Notes under the pieces: generated by a model | Seen by the model: only the letters and a program-made list of their open reading frames with translations | The model's database searches: none | Told to the model about the DNA's origin: nothing | Assembly (NCBI GenBank): GCA_934526015.1 | Contig: CAKSZY010000042.1 | Coordinates: 1-14,382, forward strand | Reading direction: 5' to 3' | DNA: 14,382 nt | Source of the DNA: an uncultured Dokdonella sp. | Lineage (GTDB): Bacteria > Pseudomonadota > Gammaproteobacteria > Xanthomonadales > Rhodanobacteraceae | In this document: piece by piece, positions 14,314 to 14,382 of the stretch | Layout: each line of letters begins with the position of its first letter | Position numbering within the stretch: position 1 is the stretch's first letter | Position numbers and translations under genes: made by a program

Positions 14314-14382
14314 GAGGTTTCCCCACGAATGATCCAGTGAGATCAATCGCTTGGCCTCATCCGTTGGTGGCAAGAGTTGCGC

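Overview
The window is uniformly GC-rich, with strong third-position G/C bias. Several features point to a gammaproteobacterium of the Xanthomonadales/Lysobacterales: the cysteine-poor ribosomal protein L36, the AguA/AguB putrescine pair, a YjjJ-type HipA protein, a DUF349 protein with helical repeats, and intergenic palindromes of the 'CTTCTCCCC..GGGGAGAAG' kind. This placement is inferred from gene content and was not computed. Everything looks chromosomal. I see no phage, plasmid, transposase, CRISPR array, tRNA or rRNA.

Layout. Positions 1-669 hold no gene. They carry a REP/BIME-like mosaic of inverted palindromic units, repeated about every 245 bp. On the minus strand follow a small outer-membrane barrel protein (670-1233) and, just upstream of it, what looks like the C-terminal half of a DUF2569 membrane protein (1293-1568). 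A plus-strand glutathione S-transferase (1689-2342) meets a secreted M13 metallopeptidase (2394-4511, minus, TTG start) at a shared 11-bp hairpin. Upstream of the peptidase on the same strand is an exported YciI-like protein (4607-5065). Across a 276-bp divergent gap is the peroxidase Ohr (5342-5770, plus). Next come rpmJ (5914-6039), with a clear promoter and terminator, and a 99-aa secreted protein (6194-6493).

The centre is a tight plus-strand cluster. aguA (6603-7646) and aguB (7699-8586) together convert agmatine to putrescine through N-carbamoylputrescine. A TraB-family membrane protein (8583-9821) overlaps the aguB stop codon by 4 nt through a TTG start. A large HEAT/coiled-coil DUF349 protein (9847-12504) starts 25 nt later. 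A 365-bp gene-free gap contains an AT-rich promoter region with three copies of AATCCATTCA(C/T). It leads into a solitary YjjJ/HipH-like HipA kinase-fold protein with its own N-terminal helix-turn-helix (12870-14246). The window ends with an imperfect inverted repeat in non-coding DNA.

Most of the window is ordinary housekeeping and stress biology. I found no convincing new multi-gene defence or mobile system. The points most worth checking are the possible self-operator of the HipA-like gene, the agu-TraB-DUF349 linkage, the composite repeat array and the DUF2569 remnant.
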